NCBI RefSeq assembly: GCF_000063545.1 | Contig: NC_009488.1 | Coordinates: forward strand, 558,001 to 622,000 | Direction of reading: 5' to 3' | From: Orientia tsutsugamushi str. Boryong | Lineage (GTDB): Bacteria; Pseudomonadota; Alphaproteobacteria; Rickettsiales; Rickettsiaceae | Length of the DNA: 64,000 bases | Shown: one piece after another, positions 11,026 through 21,499 of the stretch | How the letters are laid out: the number at the start of each line of letters is the position of its first letter | Numbering within the stretch: position 1 is the first letter of the stretch | Notes under the pieces: model-generated | The model's input: the letters and a program-made list of their open reading frames with translations, nothing else | Told to the model about the DNA's origin: nothing | Database searches by the model: none | Position numbers and translations under genes: made by a program

Positions 11026-11717
11026 ATTATAAATGCTAGAGATCAAATTAAATCTAAGACCGAATCTTTTACGTCCATTTCGATATTTGTCAGCAATAAT
11101 TTTGAACCGTTTTAGCATAGCAATAACGTTTTCATATACAACTTTTTCTCCTGCTAACTACGATTATTTTTTTATCATTTTTAGTTAAAGGATTTTTCTT
11201 GCTTTTTTTCTTTGGTAATTCAGAATTATTGTAAATTTTTTGTATAACTTGATATTCTATATCAGTAATCGCTTTAACCTTAGGATGAATAAGAATTTTG
11301 GATTTTTTAAATAATCTACAGTCATGTTTTTTACTGTTAGAAAAATCTGTACATATTACTTGGTGCGTTTTCTTGTATACCACTATTTGAGTTTTTAGTG
11401 TATGCCTTTTCTTCTTTCCTGAATAATAGAATTTTTGTTTTTTTTGTCTTTCTATAGGACTCTCAGTAGCATCAATCAAGACTACTTTATAATTCATATC
11501 ACTCTTCATTAGAGCTTTACGACCTGGAAGAGCAAAGTTTGGGTGTTTAACTAGGGTATCTTCTACCAATTTAACAGATTTATATCCTGAACTTTCACTA
11601 ATCCCATAGTTCTAACATATATAGAAATAAGTACAGTATTCTCTAAGGTATTCTAAGGCCATCAGCAACTGTTCCTCTAAATTAAGCTTATTTTTACGCC
11701 CACCTTTTGATTTCTTA

Positions 11718-13672
11718 TGTGAGTAGACCTAACCAATTGCTCAATTAGGCCCCTCCTCAGAACCGGACTTGCAGAATTACCGCATCCGGCTCTCAAAAAT
11801 AAGATAGGCATTATGCCTTATTTGTTGTTTAGAACATTGAGATAATCTTTCCAATTTTAGGAAAATTTATTCTTTTAAGTATCTCGGTTAGTCTTTTACA
11901 ATTTACCTTACGTTTTCCTCCCATTCTATTAAACCAGTTATATATTGCCCGTTTACTTTGGTTGATAAATGAACTTACTCGTCTTTTGTTATCCGATATA
12001 CCATGATAGTTGATCCATTCACCTAATAACTCTAATGACTTGTGATAATGTTTGTGTTTTATCTTGCTTGTTTAGCTGACTACGCAAATATTTTCTCAGT
12101 CCTTTCAGTTTCTCAGTAAAACGATCTCTCCTTGAGGTATATTTTAGTCTCCATGTTATGCCAAATCTTGATTTTCTCCAATAGCAAGTAAATCCAAGAA
12201 AATTATAACTTGCGATCTTCCTGCATTGTTGGGCTAAATTTGCAGCATGGTCTCTACCAGATTTTATCATTTGTGATTTAGCTTCATTGATATTTAGCCC
12301 ATACTTATTTAACCTTTTAGGCAAAACATCATAAAACCTTTTCGCATCTGCTTCCCTTTCAAAGACAAATACCATATCGTCGCAGTACCTCACCATTCCT
12401 GTTTGTCCCATTAAGTTTTCTTTGCTGATTTTTGCAAACCAGCTATCTATAACATAATGCAGAAAGACATTTGCCAGAATTGGTGAAACTATTGATCCTT
12501 GACGACAACCTTCTTTGTTAGTAACTATAGTACCATTTTCTATGATTGGTGTTTCAATCAGTTTCATAACTAGTCTTAGAAATTTCTTGTCAGATATTCT
12601 CTTTCTTAGAAATTACATCAACTCACAATGCTTGATTGTATTGAAACACTTTGTTATATCAATCTCTACTATAGCCCCTTTATTGAAGTTATACGTAAGT
12701 CTATTTAACTCCCTTAAAGCGTCGTGTGCATTTAATTTAGGTCGAAATCCATATGAATACTTTAAGAATATTGGCTCAAACACAGAGTTTAATATCTTGC
12801 TTACTGTAGACTCGATTATCTTATCTTCAAAACATGATATTATCAAAGGTCTTTTGCCTCCATCTTCTTTTGGAATTTCTGTTATTCGTGCAGGTTTAGC
12901 CTGATATTTCCCATTGCAAATTCTAGTAAGAAGCGAGAGCAGATTTGCTTTCAACTTCTTACCATAATCCTCTTTGGTTATACCATCTATTCCTATCGCT
13001 TTCTTGCTATCGAGTTCCTTATATTGTTCTTCTAATATCTTTAAATCAATGATATGTCCAAGATTATTAAACTTTATGTCTTGATTTAGATTATTAAACT
13101 TTATGTCTTGATTTTTCGATGATAGCAACTTTATACGCTCAAGTTTCGTTAACCATGTATTTCTGTCTATGCTGTGTACAGCCATTGTTTCCCTCTTGCA
13201 TTCTTACTTTTCTGCTAACCCTTTGCTCCACCCACATTACTAGGTTTCATCACTACTATGGCTAACTCAGCCATCCTTACACCATCTCCAAAGCCTTATG
13301 TTTCATCACTTGTACTTTGAATACTTACTTAATTACGTAAGAGTTATAAGGACTTCTCAAGTTGTGTCATTAATCTTTACAAACTCGCTGACGCCTGCGA
13401 CCCCGGTGGTTGAAAATTTTTGGGTTTTTTTTTACTAGTTTGACCTCCAATCTTCTTTTGCCTACTATGTAGTCTAACATATCGGCTTCCACTATATAAG
13501 CCTTTCGGGGATATCACGTTCACCATTTGGTTTCGGCTCGAATGTTTCACTGTCTACGCTTTACTACTGTCGTTACCTTCAGCAGCACAAGACTCGCTAT
13601 ATGGTGGATCTAGCTTCTCCTTCCATAACTGGACTTTCACCAGTAAGATTAATTCACCTTTTCTTGACGCAC
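11718..13672 (-). mobile_element. Group II intron, copy 1
   Basis: On the minus strand the intron begins GTGCGTCAAG at 13672 and ends CTACTCAC(A) at 11719/11718. A typical domain V hairpin (gagccggatgcgg ... ccggttc) lies at 11760-11793, followed by domain VI. It is inserted in the sequence gctgatggt-ct of the IS5-family transposase; the uninterrupted equivalent is at about 39885-39870. The exact 3' end is uncertain by one base. It is about 1.95 kb, some 34 bases longer than copy 2, because of an insertion near 12575-12610. Confidence 0.9.
12019..13185 (-). pseudogene. ltrA: Group II intron reverse transcriptase/maturase, broken
   Basis: Two frames (13185-12613 and 12567-12019) together make the intron-encoded protein. 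The N-terminal part carries RT0-RT3 motifs including YGFRPKLNAHDAL, and the second part contains the catalytic RYCDDMVFVF (YxDD box). An insertion of about 32 bases near 12575-12610, which repeats the local taatttctaag sequence, breaks the frame relative to copy 2. The protein also stops at VIRVIR, at the same place as copy 2; the lost C-terminus (LGEWINYHG...) continues in another frame. With two lesions this copy cannot make a working RT. No endonuclease domain is visible after the maturase region. Confidence 0.88.
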
Positions 13673-13849
13673 AGACCATCAGCTTTACTTAAAATATCCA
13701 CCATCTTTGAAAATGTTCCCTTCCTTACTCCTGTTAATCGACGAAATTTTTCATCTTTTAACTCTTTAATCTGTTCGAATTTCATTATTACCTCAAATCA
13801 GATCTTTATAGCACTATTCTACATCATTCTCTAGTGTCGAAAGAAGTCT

Positions 13850-14406
13850 ATTATTGTTTGTAACTACGATAGTGCCAGTCATAGACATGATTGAATCACG
13901 CATATTTGATGGTATTCCAATCTTCGCTGCTGCTTTAGTGAAGATGTTATAATAATCAAGCATTAGCTCTGAATCTTTATTTTATGCTTGTCACAGAGCT
14001 TGTTTTTGATCTAAATCATTACGACATTTTTTACCAGCCGCAAAATAATCAAAACAGCTTTGTAATTGTATATCGCAGCAGATAGCTTCTCTCATTGCCA
14101 AGTTGCTTGGTGAAGCTGTAGCAAATAAAGCTTTCGTTAATTCGCAATCTCCTTTTGCAAATTAATTCATCTCCATTGCTAGATTATGTAAGTCCTTAAG
14201 AGCATTCTCAATTTGAGGAGCAAAGGTTTTTAATCCTAATGAAAATGCATAAACTTTAGCTTAAGAACCAATATTTTTCATTAGTTGAACTAATTCTTCT
14301 CCAGAAATAACAGAGAAGCTACCAAGATAGGCATCAATACCGCTACAGCTCATGTTTAAAGATGGTGGAGTTATAGCAAATGGCTGAAAGGATGTTTGGC
14401 TTGTTC
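13850..14406 (-). pseudogene. traH: traH relic
   Basis: This stretch matches the minus-strand traH at 58031-58595 closely over about 560 bases, including segments coding for VTNNN, SMRDSIMSMTG and the GLKTFAPQIENAL region. Several stops occur, among them TAA where the better copy has CAA, and it lacks both ends of the gene. It ends abruptly near 14406. Informatively, this copy has one more base at the DSEL-MLD junction than the copy at 58150-58165, and its frame runs through there. Confidence 0.85.
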
Positions 14407-14408
14407 GA

Positions 14409-14500
14409 GTTGAAAAAATTTTTATGCCAAACCTATATAAATCTTCATACTGATACTATCTCTGCCATAGAAGACAAATGTTCCCTATAGATAATGTTAT
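14409..14500 (+). repeat. Junction sequence shared with 32476-32568 (inverted)
   Basis: About 90 bases, including atgccaaacctatataaatc, match the reverse complement of 32476-32568. Here the segment joins a truncated traH relic to an IS982 fragment; in the other place it lies between the inverted-repeat arm and the rep pseudogene. I see no coding frame in it. Confidence 0.75.
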
Positions 14501-14889
14501 AATTAATAATAAAAGCAACATATCTGTAGCTTCAGTTATTTCTAAAGGCTTATTTGGTAAATTGTTTTGTGATAAATCTTACATATCTAAAGACTTATTT
14601 CATCAACTGTTGGCCAATGGTCTACGTTTATTTACTAATCTTCGTAAAGATATGAAAACATATTTATTGGACATAGATGATAAGCATTTATTAAATAAAC
14701 ATTCCTTAATTGAAGATGTCTTTAATGTACTAAAAAAACATATCCATTTAGAGCATACTAGACATTACTCTCTTATTAATTTCTTTGTTCATATAAATTG
14801 CTTCTCTTGCAACTTTTCTATCTCAAAACTCAATTCCTATCTTATTTCCTCCTCTTTTTCTTCACTCAACTTATCCTAATCTAGCGTTA
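14478..14889 (+). pseudogene. IS982-family transposase, 3' fragment
   Basis: The frame ending at 14879 reads GLFGKLFCDKSYISKDLFHQ and RLFTNLRKDMK, then DVFNVLKKHIHLEHTRH. These are the C-terminal DDE motifs of IS982-family transposases (D in the CDKSYIS segment, E in the IEDVFN segment). The equivalent intact sequence is split by two MITEs at 45378-45918. The fragment lacks the N-terminal half. Its right end (ttatcctaatctagcgtta) is the IS terminus. After it, 14905-14930 carries an IS630-type terminus. Confidence 0.8.
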
Positions 14890-15044
14890 TGATGCTAGAG
14901 AACTTAAGTACTGTTTTATAGTAGTTTAGCTATCTATGCGAGAAAAAAGATAACCTAGAAACCAAAAGCTTTTGTAGCTTGTTACATTATATTATACCTT
15001 TCTAACTTGCTATTATCATAATTTAGAGTTATATCAAACTATGG

Positions 15045-16196
15045 TTAATGAAGATTAACTATATCGCAATTATTACTAAATAGATTTGCATCATCTGGCT
15101 CTGTTGATGAAATCCAACATTGAACTGGAAATTGAGTTAAAAATTTTGCTAAATATTGCCTTTTTTCTATGTCTAAGTGAATAAATAATTCATCTAATAG
15201 CAGTATTGGAAACCTATTATAATTCTTTCTAGATTGTAACATCTGTGCGATCAGTAGTGAAATTAATAAAGCTTTTTGCTCGCCAGTAGAACAAAATTGA
15301 GCTAGCTGGTTTTTGACACTATGAATTACTTTAAAATCACTACGATGAACTCCAAAGTTGCTTTTTCCAGAGTTACCATCGATTGTACGAGAATTACAAA
15401 ATCTACTATTAATCAACTCTAATAGTTTTGGCGATTGCTGCAAACATAGCTCTGCTATCTGGCATTGAATATCGAGTTTAACTTTAGGAAACGGAGCATC
15501 AATTTCATCAAGATACAGTTGCAATTGCTTAATAGCATTATAGCGACATGAAGCAATTTCTACTGATATACTTGCTAAACAATTTTCTATCACATTAATC
15601 CATCTAGTTTGGCTAGAATTACTTCTTAGTAAAATCATTCTTTCTCGCAAGTAATACTCATATTTATTAACACGCTCAGCATGTTTATAGTCAAATAAAT
15701 AAACTATTCTATCAAGTAATTTTCTGCGTTGAGTAGCCCCATTAAGAAAAACGCTTTCCATTTGTGGAGTAATACAGATCATATTTACAAGCTCCAACAA
15801 CTTATGGCTTGTAATTGTATTATCATTAAGCTTTATATTACGCTTAGTAGTATTTTGATAGTAATTAGTCGAGATTTTTACAATATTAATAGCCGTTTGT
15901 AATGTGATTTCAGCTATCCATTGACTATAAGTATTATGACAATTACTACTACTACTTGATGAGTTTGCTTCCTTTCTTAAAATATCACTATATTTAGCTC
16001 CACGTAAGCCTCTCCCAGGAGCAAATAATGATATTGATTCTAACAAATTTGTTTTACCGCTACCATTTTTACCAATAATTAATATTTTATCACATTTGGG
16101 AGATACTGTTAATTCAGTTAAATTGCGGTAATTATGTAGTACCAACTTTGTTATTCTACATATTGAATTCGTACCTAATATCATTATTATGTACAA
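15045..16196 (-). CDS. recF: DNA replication and repair protein RecF
   Basis: This ABC/SMC-type ATPase helps load RecA at single-strand gaps (RecFOR pathway). It contains Walker A IGKNGSGKTNLLE, the ABC-like signature FCSTGEQKALLISLL and Walker B FPILLLDELFIHLD. At 383 residues it has the normal RecF length. The frame can start at MYIIMILGT or, more typically for RecF, at the internal Met5 (MILGTNSICRITKLVL). A short Ser-rich stretch at about residues 78-85 is unusual. It follows ftsQ with a 5-base gap and is the last gene of the minus-strand wall/division run. No lesion is visible. Confidence 0.93.
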   Translation of the reverse strand: MYIIMILGTNSICRITKLVLHNYRNLTELTVSPKCDKILIIGKNGSGKTNLLESISLFAPGRGLRGAKYSDILRKEANSSSSSSNCHNTYSQWIAEITLQTAINIVKISTNYYQNTTKRNIKLNDNTITSHKLLELVNMICITPQMESVFLNGATQRRKLLDRIVYLFDYKHAERVNKYEYYLRERMILLRSNSSQTRWINVIENCLASISVEIASCRYNAIKQLQLYLDEIDAPFPKVKLDIQCQIAELCLQQSPKLLELINSRFCNSRTIDGNSGKSNFGVHRSDFKVIHSVKNQLAQFCSTGEQKALLISLLIAQMLQSRKNYNRFPILLLDELFIHLDIEKRQYLAKFLTQFPVQCWISSTEPDDANLFSNNCDIVNLH

Positions 16197-16201
16197 TTGT
16201 G

Positions 16202-17032
16202 TTAATTATGATATTCAATATAATATTTTGATGAGTCTCGTAAATCTAAGACCTTATATTTTTGATTAAAAAACTTATCAGATTGAAATAATTTAACTAA
16301 ATATTGCCAAGCTTGATTAAAATCAGATTCTGGCATTTTAACTACGATATTTTCTTGAAATATCAAATTCCATCTTCGATTGCCATACCTTACTGCAGAA
16401 ACAATTTTTGAAGCTAAATTAGGCTCTGAACTAATAGTAAGAATTAATTGGTTAGCATGTAAGTTAGCACCTTGCCCAACTAGATGTAGTAGGGAAGAAA
16501 ATGCTGAAACTTTATCTGTATGCAGCACTATTCCTTCGTTATCAATGAGATATAACTGCTTATTTAGTTGCCAAATTGCTATTGGCTTTCTTTCTAAAAT
16601 ACCAACATATATCGTATTTGGTAGTCTTCTTTCTATAACAACATTACGTATCCAGCTGTTTTGTTCAAGTCGTTCCTTAACTGCATGAATATCAATATCA
16701 AATATTGGAGTACCAGTATCAGCATTAATTGCAGCAATAACTTTATCTGTTGTAACATTTTGTTGTCCATCAATTATTACCTTTTTAAGCCTAAAACCAA
16801 AGTCACTAGCTACTTCAATCAATTTATTAGCTATATCACTTTTTATAAAGTTAAGTTTATTGGTAAATAGTAACATAAATATTAGTATTACTACTACAAC
16901 TTTGACAGCTAATACAACTTTAGTATAATAGTTAATAATAGATCTCCTTAAAGGAATATTGATTCTTTTAACTTTTTTTGTTTGATTTATTATAGTAGTA
17001 CTTTTGTTGTACATTTTATTTAATTCAATCAC
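16202..17032 (-). CDS. ftsQ: Cell division protein FtsQ
   Basis: This 276-residue bitopic divisome protein links FtsBL to later division proteins. It has a basic cytoplasmic N-terminus, a single membrane segment at about residues 38-57 (VKVVVVILIFMLLF), a POTRA domain at about 78-150 (LKKVIIDGQQNVTTDKV, IRNVVIERRLPNTIYVGILE) and a C-terminal FtsQ beta domain. The ERRLPNTIYV motif is diagnostic of the family. The start overlaps the end of ddl by 8 bases, consistent with translational coupling in the murC-murB-ddl-ftsQ order common to many bacteria. Confidence 0.92.
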   Translation of the reverse strand: MIELNKMYNKSTTIINQTKKVKRINIPLRRSIINYYTKVVLAVKVVVVILIFMLLFTNKLNFIKSDIANKLIEVASDFGFRLKKVIIDGQQNVTTDKVIAAINADTGTPIFDIDIHAVKERLEQNSWIRNVVIERRLPNTIYVGILERKPIAIWQLNKQLYLIDNEGIVLHTDKVSAFSSLLHLVGQGANLHANQLILTISSEPNLASKIVSAVRYGNRRWNLIFQENIVVKMPESDFNQAWQYLVKLFQSDKFFNQKYKVLDLRDSSKYYIEYHN

Positions 17033-17999
17033 ATTTGGCTGTAATTAATATTCTTTCCACTAATTCATTGAAGCTAATACCATAATATTGTGCAATTTCA
17101 GGATAACTTGATAAGGATGTCATGCCAGGATGAGTATTTAATTCTATAACATAAACTTCATTGTCAATATCAGATAATATGCATTCCAATCTACATGGCC
17201 CCCTACAGTCAAAAATTTTATACACTTTTTCTGCAATGTTCATAATTTGATTGACAGTATTAACAGGAAGCCTAGGTGGAATAATATGCTCAGCAAATCC
17301 AGGGCTATATTTACTTTGATAATCATAAAAGATTTTATCTTTAAGCATTTTAATTTCTAATATTCCAACTACTTTACCATCTAGTAAAGCAACCTGTAGC
17401 TCTCTACCCTTGATATATTGCTCAACTAAAACCTTATTACCAAATTGAAATTTATAATCCTTAAATAGAAATTTATCTTCTAAATGTACAATTTTTACAC
17501 CTATACTTGACCCCTGCTGTAGTGGCTTTATAACATATGGTCTTAAAATAGGATCATTTATTACATTATCATTACTATTGATAGTTATACTGGCAGGAGT
17601 TTTAATCTTATAGCATTGTAATATAGTTTTAGCAATTTGTTTATCAAATGCAGCAGCAGAAGTTTTTACACCAGAATGAGTATATGGTATATTCATAATA
17701 TTTAATAAACCAGGAATACATCCATCCTCTCCATATGTACCAACTAGACAATTAAATACTGTATATGGTGGTGTAATTTCAGATAGTTTAACTGCAATAT
17801 CTTGCCCAACATCTATACGAGTCACCTGATATCCATTAGAGATAAGAGCAGCTTGTACATTATCATTAGACATCAATGATACTTCTCTTTCTGCTGACAT
17901 ACCACCATATAAGATTACTACATGCTTTTTGCCTGAACTAGTTATACTTTCAACAACAGAATTGCGTCTTTGAACACTATAGGCTTTTTTTACCAACAA
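17025..17999 (-). CDS. ddl: D-alanine-D-alanine ligase
   Basis: This ATP-grasp enzyme makes the D-Ala-D-Ala dipeptide for peptidoglycan. The N-terminal GGMSAEREVSL loop, the ATP-binding VIKPLQQGSSIGV segment and the Mg-binding end (VIELNTHPGMT) are all present. The longest frame begins with TTG at 17999 and adds about 25 residues before KKHVVILYGGMSAE; that extension overlaps murB by 23 bases. Since D-Ala ligases usually start just before the KVAVLxGG strand, a later start cannot be excluded. At 324 residues it is near normal length. It implies that this organism keeps a minimal wall pathway. Confidence 0.93.
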   Translation of the reverse strand: MLVKKAYSVQRRNSVVESITSSGKKHVVILYGGMSAEREVSLMSNDNVQAALISNGYQVTRIDVGQDIAVKLSEITPPYTVFNCLVGTYGEDGCIPGLLNIMNIPYTHSGVKTSAAAFDKQIAKTILQCYKIKTPASITINSNDNVINDPILRPYVIKPLQQGSSIGVKIVHLEDKFLFKDYKFQFGNKVLVEQYIKGRELQVALLDGKVVGILEIKMLKDKIFYDYQSKYSPGFAEHIIPPRLPVNTVNQIMNIAEKVYKIFDCRGPCRLECILSDIDNEVYVIELNTHPGMTSLSSYPEIAQYYGISFNELVERILITAKCD

Positions 18000-18888
18000 T
18001 TTTAATCTCCCATTCTAATGTTATACCAGTATGGTCAAAAACATTTTTACGAATCAACTCCCCTAGATTTTCAATATCGCTAGCTGTAGCATTTCCATTA
18101 TTAATTAAAAAATTGCAATGTAGATTTGACACTTGAGCACCACCAATACTATGCCCACGTAATCCTACCTTATCTATCAACTGCCAAGCTTTATAGTTGT
18201 TAGTATTACGAAAAGCGCTACCAGCAGTTTTTTGGTTAATTGGCTGCGTTAATTTACGAACTGTTTGTATTTTTTGTAGCTTTTGACTAATACTTGTTTT
18301 ACTGTCATTATAACAAATGAGATTAGTTTTTGTAAAGATTAAAAAGCCATTCACGATACATTGCCTATATTCAAAGTTTAAATCTTTAGATAAAAATATA
18401 TGCTTATTACCTAATCTATCTAAAGCCTCAACAGAATAAACAACATCTTTAAATTCCTGTCCATAAGCTCCAGCATTCATAGCAATCCCCCCACCTATTG
18501 TGCCAGGTATTCCTACTAAAAATTCTAAACCACCTAAGTTATGTTGTAGACAAAATTTTGCAACATCATAGTTTAAAGTTCCAGCTCCAACACTAATAAT
18601 ATTATAGTGATTATTTTTAACAAAATTAATCTCATTGAAACTTCTACCTAATTTAATTGTTACACCATCAATACCATTATCTCTGATAAGTAAATTTGAT
18701 CCTGCTCCTAATACTGTAATTTGAATATCAAATTGTAAATTTTTTAAAAAGCAAGACAGATCCTCCTCATCTTTAGGTTTATAAAAAACTTGACTAATTC
18801 CACCAACCTTAAACCAAGTCAGTTGAGATAGTTTGAAATTTTTTCTATATTCACCGTTAATTTTTGGTAGTGATATCACTGTAGACAT
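17977..18888 (-). CDS. murB: UDP-N-acetylenolpyruvoylglucosamine reductase
   Basis: This FAD-dependent enzyme reduces UDP-GlcNAc-enolpyruvate to UDP-MurNAc in the cytoplasm. FAD-binding motifs [12 protein letters not shown] (about 59-70) and [18 protein letters not shown] are present. The catalytic Ser segment reads GSAFRN, and the closing [16 protein letters not shown] motif is typical. At 303 residues and without the extra C-terminal loops it looks like a type II MurB. It starts inside the end of murC (32-base overlap) and runs into ddl. Confidence 0.95.
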
Positions 18889-20365
18889 GCTGCTTTAATA
18901 ATTTCTGTAATTGCTGTGGCAATATTGCTGCAAATTTAGTAATATCTCCAGCTCCCATTAGTAGAATAATATCACATGGTTTGACTTGCCTATAAATAAT
19001 TTGTGGCAAATCATCTAAATTATTTATAGGCATAACATATACGCTATGATAATAACTCTTAATAGCATTAACTAAAGAAATATGAGATAAGTTATATGTT
19101 TCTTGTTCTCCAGCATCGTATATTTGCGAAATATATAATTGATCTACACGTTGAAAGCAATGAGTAAACTCTGAAAATAACTGTTTTAATCTAGAGTAAC
19201 GATGCGGTTGAAATACAGCTATAACCCTTCCCTGCTGCTTATCTGCAATACATCTTGCTGTATCAATTGTTGCTATAATTTCTGCAGGATGGTGAGCATA
19301 GTCATCAATAACGGTAATGTTATTATACTCTCCGATCTTTGTAAAGCGCCTCGCAATACCTTTAAAATTTTTAAATCCATCCTTAATAATATTTAAGTCT
19401 AAGTTTAGCTCTACAGCAATAGCTATTGCAGCTAGTGAATTGAGAATGTTATGCTTACCTAAAGCTGGTAAAGTAACTTGCGTAATTATGACTTCATTAT
19501 GAAAATTATATGCTTTAATTCTAACATCATAGGTTGAATAACCATTATCAGTATTAATATTAAATGCCTGAATATGTGCATTCTTAGAATCAATACCATA
19601 AGTAATAATCTTTCTAGATGTAATTTTAGCTATTAAATTTTGTACTGTAATATCATCAATACAAGCTACTGCAAAACCGTCATATGGTAAATTAATAATA
19701 AATTTACGAAAAGCACTAATCAAATTATCAAAATTTTTATAAAAATCTAAATGCTCAACATCAATATTAGTAATAACAGCAATCGTTGCAGGAATTTTAA
19801 TAAAAGTTGCATCTGATTCATCAGCTTCAGCAATGAAATAATCACCATCACCTAAATAAGCATTTGTGGCCCTATTATTCATAATTCCACCAGTAATAAC
19901 TGTAGGATGTAACCCACATGCTTCAAATATGCAAGCAATCAATGCTGTTGTAGTAGTTTTGCCGTGAGATCCTGAAATTGCTATAGCAACCTTTGATCTC
20001 ATTAGCTCAGCTAACATCTCTGCTCTAGATATTATTGGTATTTTTGCTAAGATTGCAGCCTGATATTCAGGGTTATTGTGTTTTATAGCAGAAGATATAA
20101 CTACAATTCCTGCTCCATTAATATTATTAGCATTATGGCCATGTAATACTTCAATGCCTAATAATCTCAATCTTTCAGTATTAACATTACTAGTAAGATC
20201 TGACCCTCTAATCTTATAACCTAGATTGTACATTATTTCTGCAATACCACTCATACCTATGCCACCGATACCAATAATATGCACAATACCAAAATTACTT
20301 TTAAGTCTTCGATTTGCTAACAATGTCATGCAAATAATACTTATATAAGCATGCCTTTTTGACAT
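18857..20365 (-). CDS. murC: UDP-N-acetylmuramate-L-alanine ligase
   Basis: The first amino-acid-adding Mur ligase. It has the N-terminal nucleotide-sugar fold ([16 protein letters not shown]), the ATP loop [10 protein letters not shown] near residue 131, the DESDATF segment and the C-terminal [12 protein letters not shown] motif. The frame gives 502 residues if it starts at 20365, but Met13 ([10 protein letters not shown]) is also possible; neither has a clear Shine-Dalgarno sequence. It opens the run murC-murB-ddl-ftsQ-recF. The upstream neighbour (OMP, ends 20541) is on the same strand, 175 bases away. Confidence 0.95.
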
Positions 20366-20540
20366 GCTATTTTTTTTAAAATATACAGCCGTCTTCCATT
20401 TATCAGCTTATCAGCATTGCTTAAGCATAAGCTGCAACTCAATATTAACTAAATAAGCAGCTAAAATTAGAAAAAGAAATTAATCAAAATTTTTACATAA
20501 TTTTTCATAATTTCTTTTTTTTCTATAATGTTATAAGAAC

Positions 20541-21272
20541 TTAAAAGCTAAATCTAACACTACATGATAAAGTATGGCCATTAAGATCATACGTCTTAAA
20601 GTTATCATATGGCTTATCTTTCACATCTTCGCCTGTAATGCTTCCTATCCACATATACCTATATTCAACATCTAAGTGCACTTCATCAATTACTTCAGCC
20701 GATATACCAGCCATAGCTTCTTTATAAAAACCAACTTTATAACCTATCTTATGCTGTTCTATTGTACCACCAGTATATGAAGCACCAACCCCTCCACCAG
20801 CAAAAATTGACACTGGCCCTAATTTAATTAAATTAAGATAACACCTTAATGCCAGAACTCCAGAGTTAAGAGATAACAAACTGCTATCTAGCTTATGATT
20901 AGGATTATTATTATTATCTAAGTCATTACCGCTAGCTTGTTGCTCTTCCTGTGAATTACTTACACTTTGCTCTGGTTTAGTTGTAATATCAAAGAGCCAC
21001 ATAGCCCCAACTTCTGTCCTAAAATATCGATTTACATAAGCCCCTAAACTTCCACCTATTCCAAATGAAAATTTGTTAAACTCAAGCTCTTTATTTTTAA
21101 AATGAGATTCCCAATTGGTTGGCATTAATCCAACCGCACTAACCTTAGCATAATAATTATATTCTAAATAGTCTAAATATTCTGATGAATTATTAGCATG
21201 TACCAAAGATGAACTTGATAATGCAGAAAGCGCAGTAATAGCATTTATTATTACTTTTTTTATTTTACTCAT
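20541..21272 (-). CDS. Outer-membrane beta-barrel protein, paralogue of TSA56
   Basis: This 243-residue protein carries a signal peptide (about residues 1-26, ending SSLVHA) and ends in an aromatic beta-strand (SCSVRFSF), the usual outer-membrane barrel signature. Several strands line up with tsa56 next door: YYAKVSAVGLMP versus [12 protein letters not shown] near the N-terminus, FRTEVGAMWL versus [10 protein letters not shown], and SIFAGGGVGASYTGG versus [15 protein letters not shown] near the C-terminus. It lacks the long antigenic central region of TSA56; in its place is a short Gln/Asn-rich loop at about residues 100-130. I infer a common barrel scaffold and a surface or outer-membrane location; function unknown. 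Confidence 0.8.
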   Translation of the reverse strand: MSKIKKVIINAITALSALSSSSLVHANNSSEYLDYLEYNYYAKVSAVGLMPTNWESHFKNKELEFNKFSFGIGGSLGAYVNRYFRTEVGAMWLFDITTKPEQSVSNSQEEQQASGNDLDNNNNPNHKLDSSLLSLNSGVLALRCYLNLIKLGPVSIFAGGGVGASYTGGTIEQHKIGYKVGFYKEAMAGISAEVIDEVHLDVEYRYMWIGSITGEDVKDKPYDNFKTYDLNGHTLSCSVRFSF

Positions 21273-21433
21273 GAACTTTTACTTATTTTTTATGACTGTT
21301 GTTATTGATTTAAATGCTTCCTAATTACAAAAACTTCTCCATTTTAGGAGTATATTTCTATATATAATCCAACAAGCTTTAAGTTAATTAAATAGCAAAG
21401 AATAAAGTTAATTTTTATTATTATAAAAACTCT

Positions 21434-21473
21434 GAAAAAGTAGCTAAAAAACCTGCAAAGGACTTTTAGCTGC
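21434..21473 (-). terminator. Rho-independent terminator after tsa56
   Basis: On the minus strand a hairpin forms with arms GCAGCTAAAA (21473-21464) and TTTTAGCTAC (21449-21440), one mismatch, followed by a run of T (21439-21435). On the plus strand the hairpin is followed by nine T, so it could also stop antisense transcription. It lies 26 bases past the tsa56 stop. Confidence 0.8.
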
Positions 21474-21499
21474 TTTTTTTTTATAATTTTAAAGAAAAA

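Larger units (their letters stand above)
11029..13785 (-). pseudogene. IS5-family transposase, split by intron and stops
   Basis: Reading on the minus strand, the N-terminal part starts at 13785 (MKFEQIKELKDEKF) and is cut after codon ~38 by the group II intron. It resumes at 11717. A TAG follows near 11612 (before 'NYGISESS'), and then a frame of 145 codons runs 11569-11132 with the first catalytic Asp in LIDATESPIE. The second Asp lies in the ITDIEYQ segment, and the final Glu region has been altered compared with the copy at 39167-39990. It is therefore inactive. The family (DDE, IS5 superfamily with a short N-terminal HTH domain) is inferred from the motif spacing and the 3-bp target duplication. 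Confidence 0.75.
10624..13849 (-). mobile_element. IS5-family element, interrupted by MITE array and group II intron
   Basis: The outer ends are agacctctttcgaaac at 10624 and its partner ending tcgaaagaagtct at 13849, both flanked by att, as for the uninterrupted copy at 39148-40054. Removing the MITE/repeat array (10661-11028) and the intron (11718-13672) leaves about 0.9 kb, the length of the other copy. The element sits directly against a traH relic (13850 onward), so it was probably inserted into traH. Confidence 0.85.

Noticed and set aside
12515-12904. 129-residue plus-strand ORF inside intron copy 1
   Set aside because: It is the reverse-strand shadow of the conserved reverse transcriptase frame, and the same shadow occurs at 29392-29751.
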